Shown here one piece after another: positions 6,746-14,748 of a stretch of 48,259 nucleotides of DNA. Positions within the stretch are counted from its first letter, which is position 1. The number at the start of each line of letters is the position of its first letter. The position numbers and the translations under genes were made by a program. The stretch lies in the NCBI GenBank assembly GCA_964427595.1, contig CAYRUQ010000010.1, positions 1 to 48,259 of the forward strand, written 5' to 3'. The DNA is from Enterosoma sp964427595. GTDB lineage: Bacteria; Bacillota_I; Bacilli_A; RFN20; CAG-288. The notes under the pieces are model-generated. The model did no database searches and was not told the DNA's origin. It saw only the letters and a list, made by a program, of their open reading frames with translations.

Positions 6746-8956
6746 CTAATGAGTAACTCTGTCGATTCGATAAACAGATTTCACTTGGTATATCGCATTA
6801 ATGTAATGAGCTAAAACTTGCGTATCAGCCACTAACAAAGTCAAGTTGATAGTAGTAGTTGAGTTAGAAGGATGATACTTAGCGTTGACTTTGAAGATCT
6901 GAGCGTTTTGCGCATTAAGACAATTTAAGACATCGATAAGAAGTCCGTTTCGATCCTGACATTGAACCGCTAAATCGACTGGATAATTCTTATTCTTAGG
7001 AGAATTAAGATTCCATTTAACTGCGATCAAACGACTCTCATCACTTTTAGTGATATTGACACAATCTTTTCGATGAACTTTGACACCCTGACCGGTTGAT
7101 ACAAATCCGATTATCTCATCTCCAGGGATAGGCTGACAACAAGCCGCTAAAGAAGTCAAAACCGAGTCTCCGTTTTGTAAAACCACCGCATCATAGGTGT
7201 TCTTCTTCATCTTCTTTTGGTTGATGTGATCAGCCATCTGTTGAGCAGATGGTCTAGCATCATACTCAACACTATCGGAAGCATCGATGACTTGGAAAGG
7301 CATGATGTTCCTATTACCTATCAAATTTAAGACATCATCAACCGATTGACACTTAAATGTCTCTAAAACTTTTTTAGTGATGACTTTCGTGATATCGATA
7401 TTGAGTTTTCTCTCTCTTAAAGCATCATTTAAACCCTGTCTACCCTTCTTGATGTTATCTTCTCTCAGGTAGTCAGCATTTTGCTTCATCAGATATTTTC
7501 TGATTTTGTTCTTTGCAAAATTAGTCTTAGCGATGTTGACCCATTCACTATTAGGAGAAGAATTTTTAGAAGTGATGACTTCCACAACATCCCCGGTTTT
7601 AAGAGTGGTAGAAAGAGGAACTAAGACATTGTTGACTTTAGAACCAGAGACATGTTCTCCGATATCTGAATGGATTCGATAAGCAAAGTCAATCGGTGTC
7701 GATCCATTAGGAAGACAGATGACTTTTCCTTTGGGAGTGAAGACATAAACATTAGCGTCAAAGATATCATGAGAGAGAGTCTCGACATAGTCTTTAGCGT
7801 TTTGTTCTTTATTGTCGTTTTCAGAAGACATCGAGACGAAATCTTTAAACCAATGGAGTTGGTTTTCAATCTCGACTTGCTCTTTTTTAGCATCATAGGA
7901 AGTGCCTTCTTTATAACGCCAGTGAGCAGCGACGCCAGATTCAGCTAACTCATCCATCGCACTCGTTCTGATCTGTATCTCAAACATGTGACCAGTATCG
8001 GTAATAATAGTCGTATGAAGAGATTGATACATATTCGGTTTAGGCATAGCGATGTAATCTTTAAAACGCCCAGGAACAGGTTTGAAGTTAGCATGAACAT
8101 AGCCTAAAGTCTCATAACAATTCTGTTCTGTCTTGGTGATGATACGAAGAGCCATGATGTCATAAATCTCTTCAAAAGAATGATGCTTGATATACATCTT
8201 CTTATAAATCGAATAAATCGATTTGACTCTGTCTTTTATTTCAAAAGGAATCTTAGTCGGCTTTAATATCTTGATAAGTTCGTTCTTAAGTTTCGTACAA
8301 GAACCCTTAGCATCACTGATTAGTTCATTTAGTTTCTTTTCGATGAACTTGTATTTCTCGTTCTCAAGATAATAAAGAGCAGTATCTTCTAGCTCAGTTT
8401 GAATCTTATATAAACCGAGTCGATGTGCGATAGGGGAATAGACTTCAAGAGTCTCCTTAGAAATTCTTTCTTGCTTATGCTGTGGTTGAAAAGCGAGAGT
8501 TCTCATATTATGAAGTCTATCAGCTAATTTGACGATGATGACTCGGACATCTTTGGCCATGGCTACGAAAATCTTGCGGTGATTCTCAGCCGTAAACTCA
8601 ACATTCTTATAATCAGAAAGACGAGTGACTTTTGTCAGACCATCAACTAATTGAGCAACTTCTTTTCCAAAGATATCACTGATCTCTTCAATCGTGGTGG
8701 TCGTATCTTCAACCGTATCATGAAGAAGACCTGCGATTATCGTTTGAGGACCGACATGAAGTTCTGCTAATATCTCAGCTACACCTAAACAATGCGTGAT
8801 ATAAGGATCACCTGATTTACGGAATTGACCTTCGTGTTTTTCCTTAGCAAAAAGATAGGCCTTTTGAATTAATTCAAGGTCTTTAGTATCACTGATATAG
8901 GTGGAATAAGTGTCTTTTAATTCTTCAAATGTGGTGATGTGGTCTTTGATTTCCAT
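6746..8956 (-). CDS. rel: Bifunctional (p)ppGpp synthetase/hydrolase (Rel)
   Basis: A long RelA/SpoT homologue that makes and degrades the stringent-response alarmone. Domains in order: an HD hydrolase domain with GLLHDTVEDT (active-looking), a synthetase domain with YDIMALRIIT, GRFKDYIAMPKPNMYQSLHT and EIQIRTSAMDELAESGVAAHW, a TGS domain (VYVFTPKGKVICLPNGSTPIDFAY), a zinc-finger/RIS region around AACCQPIPGDEI, and a C-terminal ACT domain. Both hydrolase and synthetase motifs are intact, so it is probably bifunctional. I chose the ATG at 8956 (736 aa). An in-frame TTG at 8971 that would overlap the apt stop is the alternative, and neither has a good Shine-Dalgarno. Confidence 0.95.
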   Translation of the reverse strand: MEIKDHITTFEELKDTYSTYISDTKDLELIQKAYLFAKEKHEGQFRKSGDPYITHCLGVAEILAELHVGPQTIIAGLLHDTVEDTTTTIEEISDIFGKEVAQLVDGLTKVTRLSDYKNVEFTAENHRKIFVAMAKDVRVIIVKLADRLHNMRTLAFQPQHKQERISKETLEVYSPIAHRLGLYKIQTELEDTALYYLENEKYKFIEKKLNELISDAKGSCTKLKNELIKILKPTKIPFEIKDRVKSIYSIYKKMYIKHHSFEEIYDIMALRIITKTEQNCYETLGYVHANFKPVPGRFKDYIAMPKPNMYQSLHTTIITDTGHMFEIQIRTSAMDELAESGVAAHWRYKEGTSYDAKKEQVEIENQLHWFKDFVSMSSENDNKEQNAKDYVETLSHDIFDANVYVFTPKGKVICLPNGSTPIDFAYRIHSDIGEHVSGSKVNNVLVPLSTTLKTGDVVEVITSKNSSPNSEWVNIAKTNFAKNKIRKYLMKQNADYLREDNIKKGRQGLNDALRERKLNIDITKVITKKVLETFKCQSVDDVLNLIGNRNIMPFQVIDASDSVEYDARPSAQQMADHINQKKMKKNTYDAVVLQNGDSVLTSLAACCQPIPGDEIIGFVSTGQGVKVHRKDCVNITKSDESRLIAVKWNLNSPKNKNYPVDLAVQCQDRNGLLIDVLNCLNAQNAQIFKVNAKYHPSNSTTTINLTLLVADTQVLAHYINAIYQVKSVYRIDRVTH

Positions 8957-8960
8957 CGTT

Positions 8961-9470
8961 TTACAACTCAATTAAAGATGAGCATTTCAACTGACAATCT
9001 TCTTCACCATGCAAATCTTTGAGAGTGATTAATGTTAAAGCTCCTACCGGAATACCACCGGCATGAGAAACAAGATCTTTCAAAGCAGCAAAAGTGCCAC
9101 CAGTAGCCATCAAATCATCGACGAGAAGAACTCTTTGACCAGGTTTAAAAGAGTCCTTGGGTATAGCTAAAGTGGCTGTTCCATATTCAAGTTGATATGA
9201 GATTTGATAGATGATGCCGGGGAGTTTACCAGCTTTTCTAGCCATGACGAAACCGAGTTTCATCTTGTAGGCTAAAGCTGCTCCAAAAATGAAGGCTCTA
9301 GACTCAGGACCACAGATGATATTAGGGTTGTATTCTTCAGCGATCTTAGCTAAATCATCGATGCATGACTGAAAAGCGACTGGGTCTCTTAAAAGAGGAG
9401 AGATGTCCTTGAAGGCGATTCCTTTTTTTGGGAAATCCATCGTTGTGCTGATATACTTTGTATAGTCCAT
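8961..9470 (-). CDS. apt: Adenine phosphoribosyltransferase
   Basis: Salvages adenine with PRPP to give AMP. The 169 residues match the family: FPKKGIAFKDISPLL at the N-terminus, GPESRAFIFGAALAYK, and the PRPP-binding signature VLLVDDLMATGGTF. A perfect AAAGGAGG precedes the ATG at 9470. It is the first gene of the apt-rel-hisS-aspS-helicase series. In Bacilli recJ usually lies directly upstream of apt, but here recJ sits 30 kb away next to secDF. Confidence 0.95.
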   Translation of the reverse strand: MDYTKYISTTMDFPKKGIAFKDISPLLRDPVAFQSCIDDLAKIAEEYNPNIICGPESRAFIFGAALAYKMKLGFVMARKAGKLPGIIYQISYQLEYGTATLAIPKDSFKPGQRVLLVDDLMATGGTFAALKDLVSHAGGIPVGALTLITLKDLHGEEDCQLKCSSLIEL

Positions 9471-9518
9471 AACTATCCTCCTTTAGAGACTAGAAACATA
9501 CGTCTCATCTCGCTGTAA

Positions 9519-9531
9519 TATTATATATAAA
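9519..9531 (+). promoter_or_regulatory. Candidate -10 of ispH
   Basis: The AT-rich stretch before ispH holds two possible -10 hexamers, TATTAT (9519-9524) and TATAAA (9526-9531). No convincing -35 is visible. The second lies 9 bp before the ATG, so transcription would begin at or next to the start codon. No Shine-Dalgarno is present. Confidence 0.35.
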
Positions 9532-9540
9532 TTTATTTAT

Positions 9541-10401
9541 ATGATTAAAATTATCGGTCAATACGGCTACTGTTATGGTGTGGAAAACGCTATTACAAAA
9601 CTACTGGAAGCTGGTGGAAAATACTCACCACTCTTTTTATCGCATCCTCTTATTCACAATGTCAGTGCTAACGAGGCTTTGATGAAGCTAACAAACGCCA
9701 AATTACTTCAAAATAAAGAAGATTTGAAAGAAGAAGGAGCTATCGTTTTTTCCGCTCATGGTCATACGATTGAACAGGAGAAAGAATACCAAGATAAAAC
9801 ACATCTTATTGATGCGGTTTGTCCACTTATCAAACAGCGTTATCAGCTACTACAGAACCATCAGTGCGATAATGTCACTTTTCTCTTTTTAGGTAAGCCA
9901 ACGCATCAAGAGACACTCGGTTTTCTCTCACATTTTCCTTTTTTAACTCTTCTTGATTCTACTAAGCCACTTGAGGATCAAATCGAAAATCTCTCTTTAA
10001 AAAACAAAATCTTCCTTGTTCCTCAAACAACGATAGGTCTCAACACATTAAATAAAGCCATCTCTCTTCTAGAAAAGAAAGGAGTGGTTGAACATTTAGA
10101 CATTTGTCCAATCTACAAGAGAAGATGCGAGGAAGTTCTAGATTTTCTAAAAGAAAACGATACTTTAAACGCTGTTGTCATCGTCGCTGGCGATCCTTCT
10201 TCAAGTAATGCAAAAGAAATACATCAAGCAGTCAAGCTAAATTATCCAAACATCCCAGTTTATATCGCATTAAAAAAAGAGCAACTAGATTTAAAGTTGC
10301 TCTTTAATAAAGACATTTATCTCACTTCGGCAACCAGTGTCAGCAAAAAAGAAGTTGAAAATTTAGAAAGAGAATTAAAGTCTCTTTTTGATGTAATCTA
10401 G
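9541..10401 (+). CDS. ispH: 4-hydroxy-3-methylbut-2-enyl diphosphate reductase
   Basis: IspH (LytB), the last enzyme of the MEP pathway, reduces HMBPP to IPP and DMAPP with a 4Fe-4S cluster. All hallmarks are visible in 286 residues. The three cluster cysteines are in GYCYGV (Cys12), DAVCPL and the third in DICPIYKRRC. Substrate-binding histidines occur in HPLIHN, SAHGH and the THQET loop, whose Glu corresponds to the proton-donating Glu126 of E. coli. QTTIG and SSSN are also present. There is no Shine-Dalgarno before the ATG. The 3' end overlaps the convergent sigma-factor gene by 27 bp and contains that operon's terminator. Confidence 0.95.
   Translation: MIKIIGQYGYCYGVENAITKLLEAGGKYSPLFLSHPLIHNVSANEALMKLTNAKLLQNKEDLKEEGAIVFSAHGHTIEQEKEYQDKTHLIDAVCPLIKQRYQLLQNHQCDNVTFLFLGKPTHQETLGFLSHFPFLTLLDSTKPLEDQIENLSLKNKIFLVPQTTIGLNTLNKAISLLEKKGVVEHLDICPIYKRRCEEVLDFLKENDTLNAVVIVAGDPSSSNAKEIHQAVKLNYPNIPVYIALKKEQLDLKLLFNKDIYLTSATSVSKKEVENLERELKSLFDVI
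10271..10305 (-). terminator. Terminator of the rpoD-sigma operon inside ispH
   Basis: AAAGAGCAAC (10276-10285) and GTTGCTCTTT (10296-10305) form a perfect 10-bp stem with a 10-nt loop. On the minus strand the stem is followed by a run of seven Ts; on the plus strand there is no U run. It lies about 70 bp beyond the sigma-factor stop, so it ends the minus-strand operon while being coding sequence for ispH. Confidence 0.82.
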
Positions 10402-11253
10402 AACCTCTTTTTTAGCTTTGACATCAATCTGTCTGATTCTCTCATTAGAAAGATTAAATTTCTTAGCTAAATCTTTTAATTTGCCGTTTTCTTCATCAAG
10501 ATTTCGGGCTAAAAAAATCTCTTTTTCACGTGGTTGAAGAGTATCAATAGCTTCTTTAAAAAGTTTTGTCTGTTCAAGTAAGGAAGAGATTTCTGAAGGA
10601 GAATAACCAGTATCAGCTACCACATCATAAAGAGAGCCTTTATCTTCATCATCAGGTCGGATATTTTGGTCTAAGGAATAAACATCCTTGATAAAAATAC
10701 CTAAATCGGCAATATCATCTAAGGAAGTTCCATCATCTAAATATTGAACTACTTCCTCATCAGTAGGTTCCCGCTCTAGTTTGAGCTTCAATTGTTCACG
10801 TGCGTTTTGAACTTTTCTCTTTCTAGTTTGAAGCCAATTAGGGATTGCGATCATTCTCGAATGTTTAGAAAGATATCCTCTAATCGCATTTTTGATATAT
10901 GGTGTAGCGAAGGTAGAAAAAGCATAGCCTAAAGTGATGTCATAGTCTTGAACTGCGTTCATCAAACCGAGTGATCCTTCTTGAACTAAATCATCGATAG
11001 AAACATGATTGATCTTGGCATAATCTCTAGCGATTGAGATGACTAAACGAAGATTCTTTTCGACAATCAAGTTCCTTAATTCAACAGAAGGGTTCTCATG
11101 ATATTCCTGTAAATAAAGGTTATTTTCACTTGCGCTTGGAGCTTTGATATTTTGAAGATAAGCTTCATATTCAGCATCTGTTTCTTTAGCAAAAGAATCA
11201 GATTTCTCTTCTTCAAGCTCATCATCAATATCAAAATGAGGGTTTTGAATCAT
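10375..11253 (-). CDS. Sigma-70 family RNA polymerase sigma factor (second, RpoD-like)
   Basis: A 292-residue sigma factor with region 2 (LRLVISIARDYAKINHVSIDDLVQEGSLGLMNAVQDYD ... FSTFATPYIKNAI), region 3 (NWLQTRKRKVQNAREQL, REPTDEEVVQYL) and region 4 with a full helix-turn-helix (LKDLAKKFNLSNERIRQID). An acidic N-terminus of about 40 residues replaces region 1.1. Its regions 2.4 and 4.2 differ from those of the RpoD in this window, so it should read different promoters. It is not obviously sporulation or heat-shock specific. It overlaps the nif3 stop by 4 bp (ATGA) with a GGAGG upstream, and is therefore cotranscribed with dnaG-rpoD-trmK-nif3. Confidence 0.85.
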   Translation of the reverse strand: MIQNPHFDIDDELEEEKSDSFAKETDAEYEAYLQNIKAPSASENNLYLQEYHENPSVELRNLIVEKNLRLVISIARDYAKINHVSIDDLVQEGSLGLMNAVQDYDITLGYAFSTFATPYIKNAIRGYLSKHSRMIAIPNWLQTRKRKVQNAREQLKLKLEREPTDEEVVQYLDDGTSLDDIADLGIFIKDVYSLDQNIRPDDEDKGSLYDVVADTGYSPSEISSLLEQTKLFKEAIDTLQPREKEIFLARNLDEENGKLKDLAKKFNLSNERIRQIDVKAKKEVLDYIKKRL

Positions 11254-12035
11254 TCTTTATCCTCCAACAAACAGAATGGTTTTTCATATTTATATGGATG
11301 AACAATCAAATTTGAATCGATTTTCTTTAGTATTTTGCTTATTCCAACTATGAAACCTAATTCTTCAACCTCATGTGGTTCTTCGATGTAGTTGATATGA
11401 TATCTTCTCATATCAAGCCTGCTATGATGAGGGCAATCAGATGAGATGAAACAATCGACTTCTTCTTTAAGAGCAGTCATAAAATCAGAAGAACCTCCAC
11501 CGGCAACAAAACCGATTTTACTGATTTGTTTGTCATCATTTTTCATACCGATTAGATAAGAGAAACCGAAAGTCTTAGCGATATGAGATGACAATTCTTC
11601 AAAACTCATCTTTCGGTTTAACCTTGCAGTCCAAAGATAAGAGAGCGGAACACTTTTAATATCCGAAACATCAAGCAACTCCAAAAGAGTTCGATTCATG
11701 CCTTCTTCTGCTTTGTCAAAACAGGTGTGGTAAGAATAAATTGAACAGGATAATTCTTCGTTGACTCTCTTATATAGTTCAGCTTTCAAAGGATCATTTT
11801 CTAAGACTTCATAAAGAGAACCAAAAATAAAAGGATGATGAGTCAAAATCAAGTCAGGTTTAATCTCTAATGCTTTCGTGAAAACTTCTTCGGAAAAATC
11901 TAGACAAAGGAGAATTGATTTTATCTCTTTGTTCTGATCTTTTTTACCAGTTTGATAACCACAAAAATCCCATTCTTCTTGAAGCGAAAAAGGACAATAA
12001 CGGCTAAGTTTTCTAATCAGCTGTCTCAAAATCAT
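11250..12035 (-). CDS. Nif3-like dinuclear metal-centre protein (YqfO/YbgI type)
   Basis: The Nif3 family folds around a dinuclear metal site; its role is unsettled (some members are annotated GTP cyclohydrolase I type 2). Visible metal-site residues are the THHP pair (about residue 67), the SYHTCFDKA Asp, and a C-terminal His/Glu in EPHEVEE. At 261 residues it is the short form without the PII-like insertion. The ATG at 12035 has GGAG 8 bp upstream and is preferred over an in-frame TTG at 12041. It overlaps trmK by 23 bp. The trmK-nif3 pair downstream of rpoD is the arrangement of Bacilli. Confidence 0.88.
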   Translation of the reverse strand: MILRQLIRKLSRYCPFSLQEEWDFCGYQTGKKDQNKEIKSILLCLDFSEEVFTKALEIKPDLILTHHPFIFGSLYEVLENDPLKAELYKRVNEELSCSIYSYHTCFDKAEEGMNRTLLELLDVSDIKSVPLSYLWTARLNRKMSFEELSSHIAKTFGFSYLIGMKNDDKQISKIGFVAGGGSSDFMTALKEEVDCFISSDCPHHSRLDMRRYHINYIEEPHEVEELGFIVGISKILKKIDSNLIVHPYKYEKPFCLLEDKE

Positions 12036-12669
12036 CAACAAGTCTCCTCAGCGAAGTGATTTCCTCTTCTTTTGAAACCCGAATCTCAGGTGGAAAAGCT
12101 TCTAGCTCTTTTAAACGAGAACGGAAATATTCTAACAGCTTTTTATCTTTATTGTGGTAAGGAATGATTCCATATTTTAGTTCATCTTCAGAGACATTTT
12201 CTTGTTCACCTTTGACAAATCTAAGTATCGGATAATAGTGTTTTTCAAAAGCATAGCGACCAGCATCGTTTTTAAACCCATTAGAAATTAAAAATTCGAT
12301 AGGTTTTTGAAAATCACTTTGTGGTTCAATCACTATTGAGTTTAATTGGGATAACTTTTCCTTACTATTTTTTAAAATATTGAAAATAGTCTCTCCACCC
12401 ATACCGAGAATCAAGACAGATGTCACATCCTCTGACATCTTCTCTAATCCATCCATAAATAAAGGGGTGATATCTAATTTTGGATATTTTTTTAAATGTG
12501 AGACAAGTGTCTCATAAGGTCCTTTTCTTACTTCGGAAGCATAGACTTTCTTTCCTTGTTGCGCAAGAAAAATCGAAGCGAGACCATGATCAGCACCGAC
12601 ATCTAGAATCACAGTCTCGGCTTCGACATATTCACAAGCTTGAGACAGTCGTTTTGATAATTTAACTAT
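12013..12669 (-). CDS. trmK: tRNA (adenine(22)-N1)-methyltransferase TrmK, probable non-ATG start
   Basis: TrmK methylates A22 of tRNA using S-adenosylmethionine. The SAM motif ILDVGADHG and the downstream LILGMGGETI and EPQSD segments are typical. The first ordinary start codon is a GTG at 12612, but that would begin directly at the SAM motif. The frame stays open upstream to a TAA at 12682-12684 and encodes VKLSKRLSQACEYV, which matches the normal TrmK N-terminus. The only start-like codons there are ATA (12669) and ATT (12678). AAAGGA lies 8 bp before the ATA, which gives 218 residues. I place the start there. The gene overlaps the rpoD stop by 8 bp. Confidence 0.8.
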   Translation of the reverse strand: MVKLSKRLSQACEYVEAETVILDVGADHGLASIFLAQQGKKVYASEVRKGPYETLVSHLKKYPKLDITPLFMDGLEKMSEDVTSVLILGMGGETIFNILKNSKEKLSQLNSIVIEPQSDFQKPIEFLISNGFKNDAGRYAFEKHYYPILRFVKGEQENVSEDELKYGIIPYHNKDKKLLEYFRSRLKELEAFPPEIRVSKEEEITSLRRLVDDFETAD

Positions 12670-14500
12670 TTCGGAAATCCTTTAAAAGTTTAGCACGGGC
12701 AGGATGACGAAGTTTCTTGATGGCTTTAGCCTCAATCTGACGAATACGCTCACGAGTGACATTAAATTCGTTTCCGACCTCTTCTAAGGTATGTGATTGA
12801 CCATCTTCAAGGCCGTATCTGAGTTTTAAGACTCTAGCTTCACGATCGGTCAACTGAGCTAAAGCCTCATTGATTCTGTCATTTTCCATAGAACGATTAG
12901 CATATTCATAAGGTGAGATATTATCTTTGTCTTCGATGAAGTCACCGACATGAGAATCCTCTTCTTCACCGACCGGCTTCTCTAATGATAAAGGCTCAAG
13001 GGCGATTTGTTGAATCTCTCTGATCTTAGCTGCGGTAAATTGACCACCAAGTTCTTCCGAGATCTCCTCAGCTGTAGGATCACGGTTGAGTTTTTGAACG
13101 AGTTTTCTTTGAGCTCTCGTGATCTTATTGATCGTTTCGACCATATGAACCGGGATTCTAATCGTTCTTGCCTGATCAGCTAAAGCTCTAGTAATAGCTT
13201 GTCTAATCCACCAAGTAGCATAGGTAGAAAACTTAAATCCACGGGTATAATCAAACTTATCAACTGCTTTGATAAGGCCGAGGTTGCCTTCTTGAATAAG
13301 GTCGAGGAAATCCATACCGCGATTGACATAGTGCTTAGCGATAGAGACGACCAATTTCAAGTTGCATTGAATCAATTCGTCTTTAGCATCTTGATCACCT
13401 TCTAAGACTAACTTCGCTAAAGCGACTTCTTCTTCACGAGTCTTTAAAACAGTATAGGCACCAATTTTGTGAAGGTATTGTTTTACAGGGTCGTTATTTT
13501 TAACATCAGCTTGAATCGTATAGTCGACAAAAGGTTGGTCATCACCATCTTCATCAATCTCATAATCATCTTCATCATCTAAGTCATCGACGAGTTCATC
13601 TTCGCTATCTTCCTCGATTTCTTCCTCAATCTCTTCTTCGAGATCTTCGTCATCCTCGTCAGTGAGTTGGTTGCTTAAAAGGTATTCTAATAAATCGCTA
13701 TATTCCTCATCAGTCAAAGTGAGATGCTTGATGTATTTATCAATCTCTTCAACAGTGACGGGGGAGGAACCCTTTTTGTGTTTCTTTAGAATCTCATTTT
13801 TGATATCTTCTAAAGTCATAAGTTCAGAATTAGAAGTAGCTAATTCTTTGACTGTTTTAGTTTTGCTCTTCTTGCCTTTTTCCTTGGCAAGTTTAGCTTG
13901 TGCTTTAGAAGTTTCTAATTCTTTTTGACCTTCTTGAATCAGTTCTAATAAATCGGCTTGTGTCTTTTCTGTCTCATTTTCACCTAAAACCTCAGCTTTC
14001 TTTTTCGAAGCTTTTTTCTTGGGTTTAGATTCCTTAACAATATTTTCTGCTTCAGCTTTCTTGGACTTCTTTTTGGAAGTCTTTTCCTCTGTCTTTTCAG
14101 TAGATTCACTCTTTAAAGAAGACTTCTTAGTAGACTTGGTTTTCTTCTTATCCGAAACAGACTTTTTAGTAGCAGAAGCTTTAGTGTTAGAAGTCTCTTG
14201 TTTAACTGAATCTTCTTCCTTGGTTGTTTTCTTTTTGGTCTTAGTAGAAGTTTTCTTAGCTGAGTTCTCAGTAACAGACGACTTGAGTTTTGCTGTTTCT
14301 ACTTTTAATTCATCAGTAGCTTTTTTTGTAGCTTTAGATTTTTTAGAATCAGCTTTCTTTTCAGCTGAAGAATCTTCTTTCAAAGCAGTCTTGGTTTTAG
14401 CGGTCTTCTTACTAGAGGTTTTCTTAGTTTTAACTTCTAATTCAGCCTCAGATTCAGTTGATTCATCTAGGGATTTTGTCTTTTTTGTTTTTTGTGCCAT
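12662..14500 (-). CDS. rpoD: Primary RNA polymerase sigma factor (RpoD/SigA)
   Basis: The housekeeping sigma-70. The C-terminal half (from about residue 335) holds regions 1.2 (DPVKQYLHKIG), 2 (LKLVVSIAKHYVNRGMDFLDLIQEGNLGLIKAV ... FSTYATWWIRQAITRA), 3 and 4 (EEVGNEFNVTRERIRQIEAKAIKKLRHP). A region 1.1-like helical domain (about 223-275) is followed by an acidic stretch of about 40 residues. In front lies an unusual tail of about 220 residues of Lys, Ser, Thr and Ala, making the protein 612 residues against about 370 in Bacillus. The ATG at 14500 has GGAG 9 bp upstream; an in-frame TTG at 14515 includes that Shine-Dalgarno and is rejected. It lies downstream of dnaG as in Bacilli. Confidence 0.95.
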   Translation of the reverse strand: MAQKTKKTKSLDESTESEAELEVKTKKTSSKKTAKTKTALKEDSSAEKKADSKKSKATKKATDELKVETAKLKSSVTENSAKKTSTKTKKKTTKEEDSVKQETSNTKASATKKSVSDKKKTKSTKKSSLKSESTEKTEEKTSKKKSKKAEAENIVKESKPKKKASKKKAEVLGENETEKTQADLLELIQEGQKELETSKAQAKLAKEKGKKSKTKTVKELATSNSELMTLEDIKNEILKKHKKGSSPVTVEEIDKYIKHLTLTDEEYSDLLEYLLSNQLTDEDDEDLEEEIEEEIEEDSEDELVDDLDDEDDYEIDEDGDDQPFVDYTIQADVKNNDPVKQYLHKIGAYTVLKTREEEVALAKLVLEGDQDAKDELIQCNLKLVVSIAKHYVNRGMDFLDLIQEGNLGLIKAVDKFDYTRGFKFSTYATWWIRQAITRALADQARTIRIPVHMVETINKITRAQRKLVQKLNRDPTAEEISEELGGQFTAAKIREIQQIALEPLSLEKPVGEEEDSHVGDFIEDKDNISPYEYANRSMENDRINEALAQLTDREARVLKLRYGLEDGQSHTLEEVGNEFNVTRERIRQIEAKAIKKLRHPARAKLLKDFRNS

Positions 14501-14524
14501 GAATAAATTCTCCAAAAATTTATT

Positions 14525-14553
14525 ATTAGAAAATAAATAGACTTTTTCAACAA
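14525..14553 (-). promoter_or_regulatory. Candidate promoter of rpoD
   Basis: On the minus strand TTGTTG (14548-14553), a 17-bp spacer and TCTAAT (14525-14530) form a promoter with a 5/6 -10, 25 bp from the rpoD start. The 247-bp dnaG-rpoD gap also contains a perfect 12-bp palindrome TTAACTAGTTAA (14731-14742) just after the dnaG stop and an isolated TTGACT (14602-14607). I see no gene in it. Confidence 0.5.
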
Positions 14554-14748
14554 AATACAGCTACAAAAATGTGTATTTTGTTAAGTTTTTTTGTGAAAAA
14601 TAGTCAAAAACAACAAAGTATGTTTTTAAAAGAAGACATCGGTTTGAGAAACTAGTTTATTTATAGATAAATTCGGCTATTTTTTCAATTCAATCTTGAT
14701 ATTTAACTCAAATTTTGGCTAGCAATTTCTTTAACTAGTTAAAAAAGT

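Noticed and set aside
14019..14540. 173-aa plus-strand ORF rich in Val, Phe and Ser
   Set aside because: It is the complement of the Lys/Ser/Thr-rich tail of rpoD. The low-complexity codons keep the opposite frame open and it has no convincing Shine-Dalgarno or family features.
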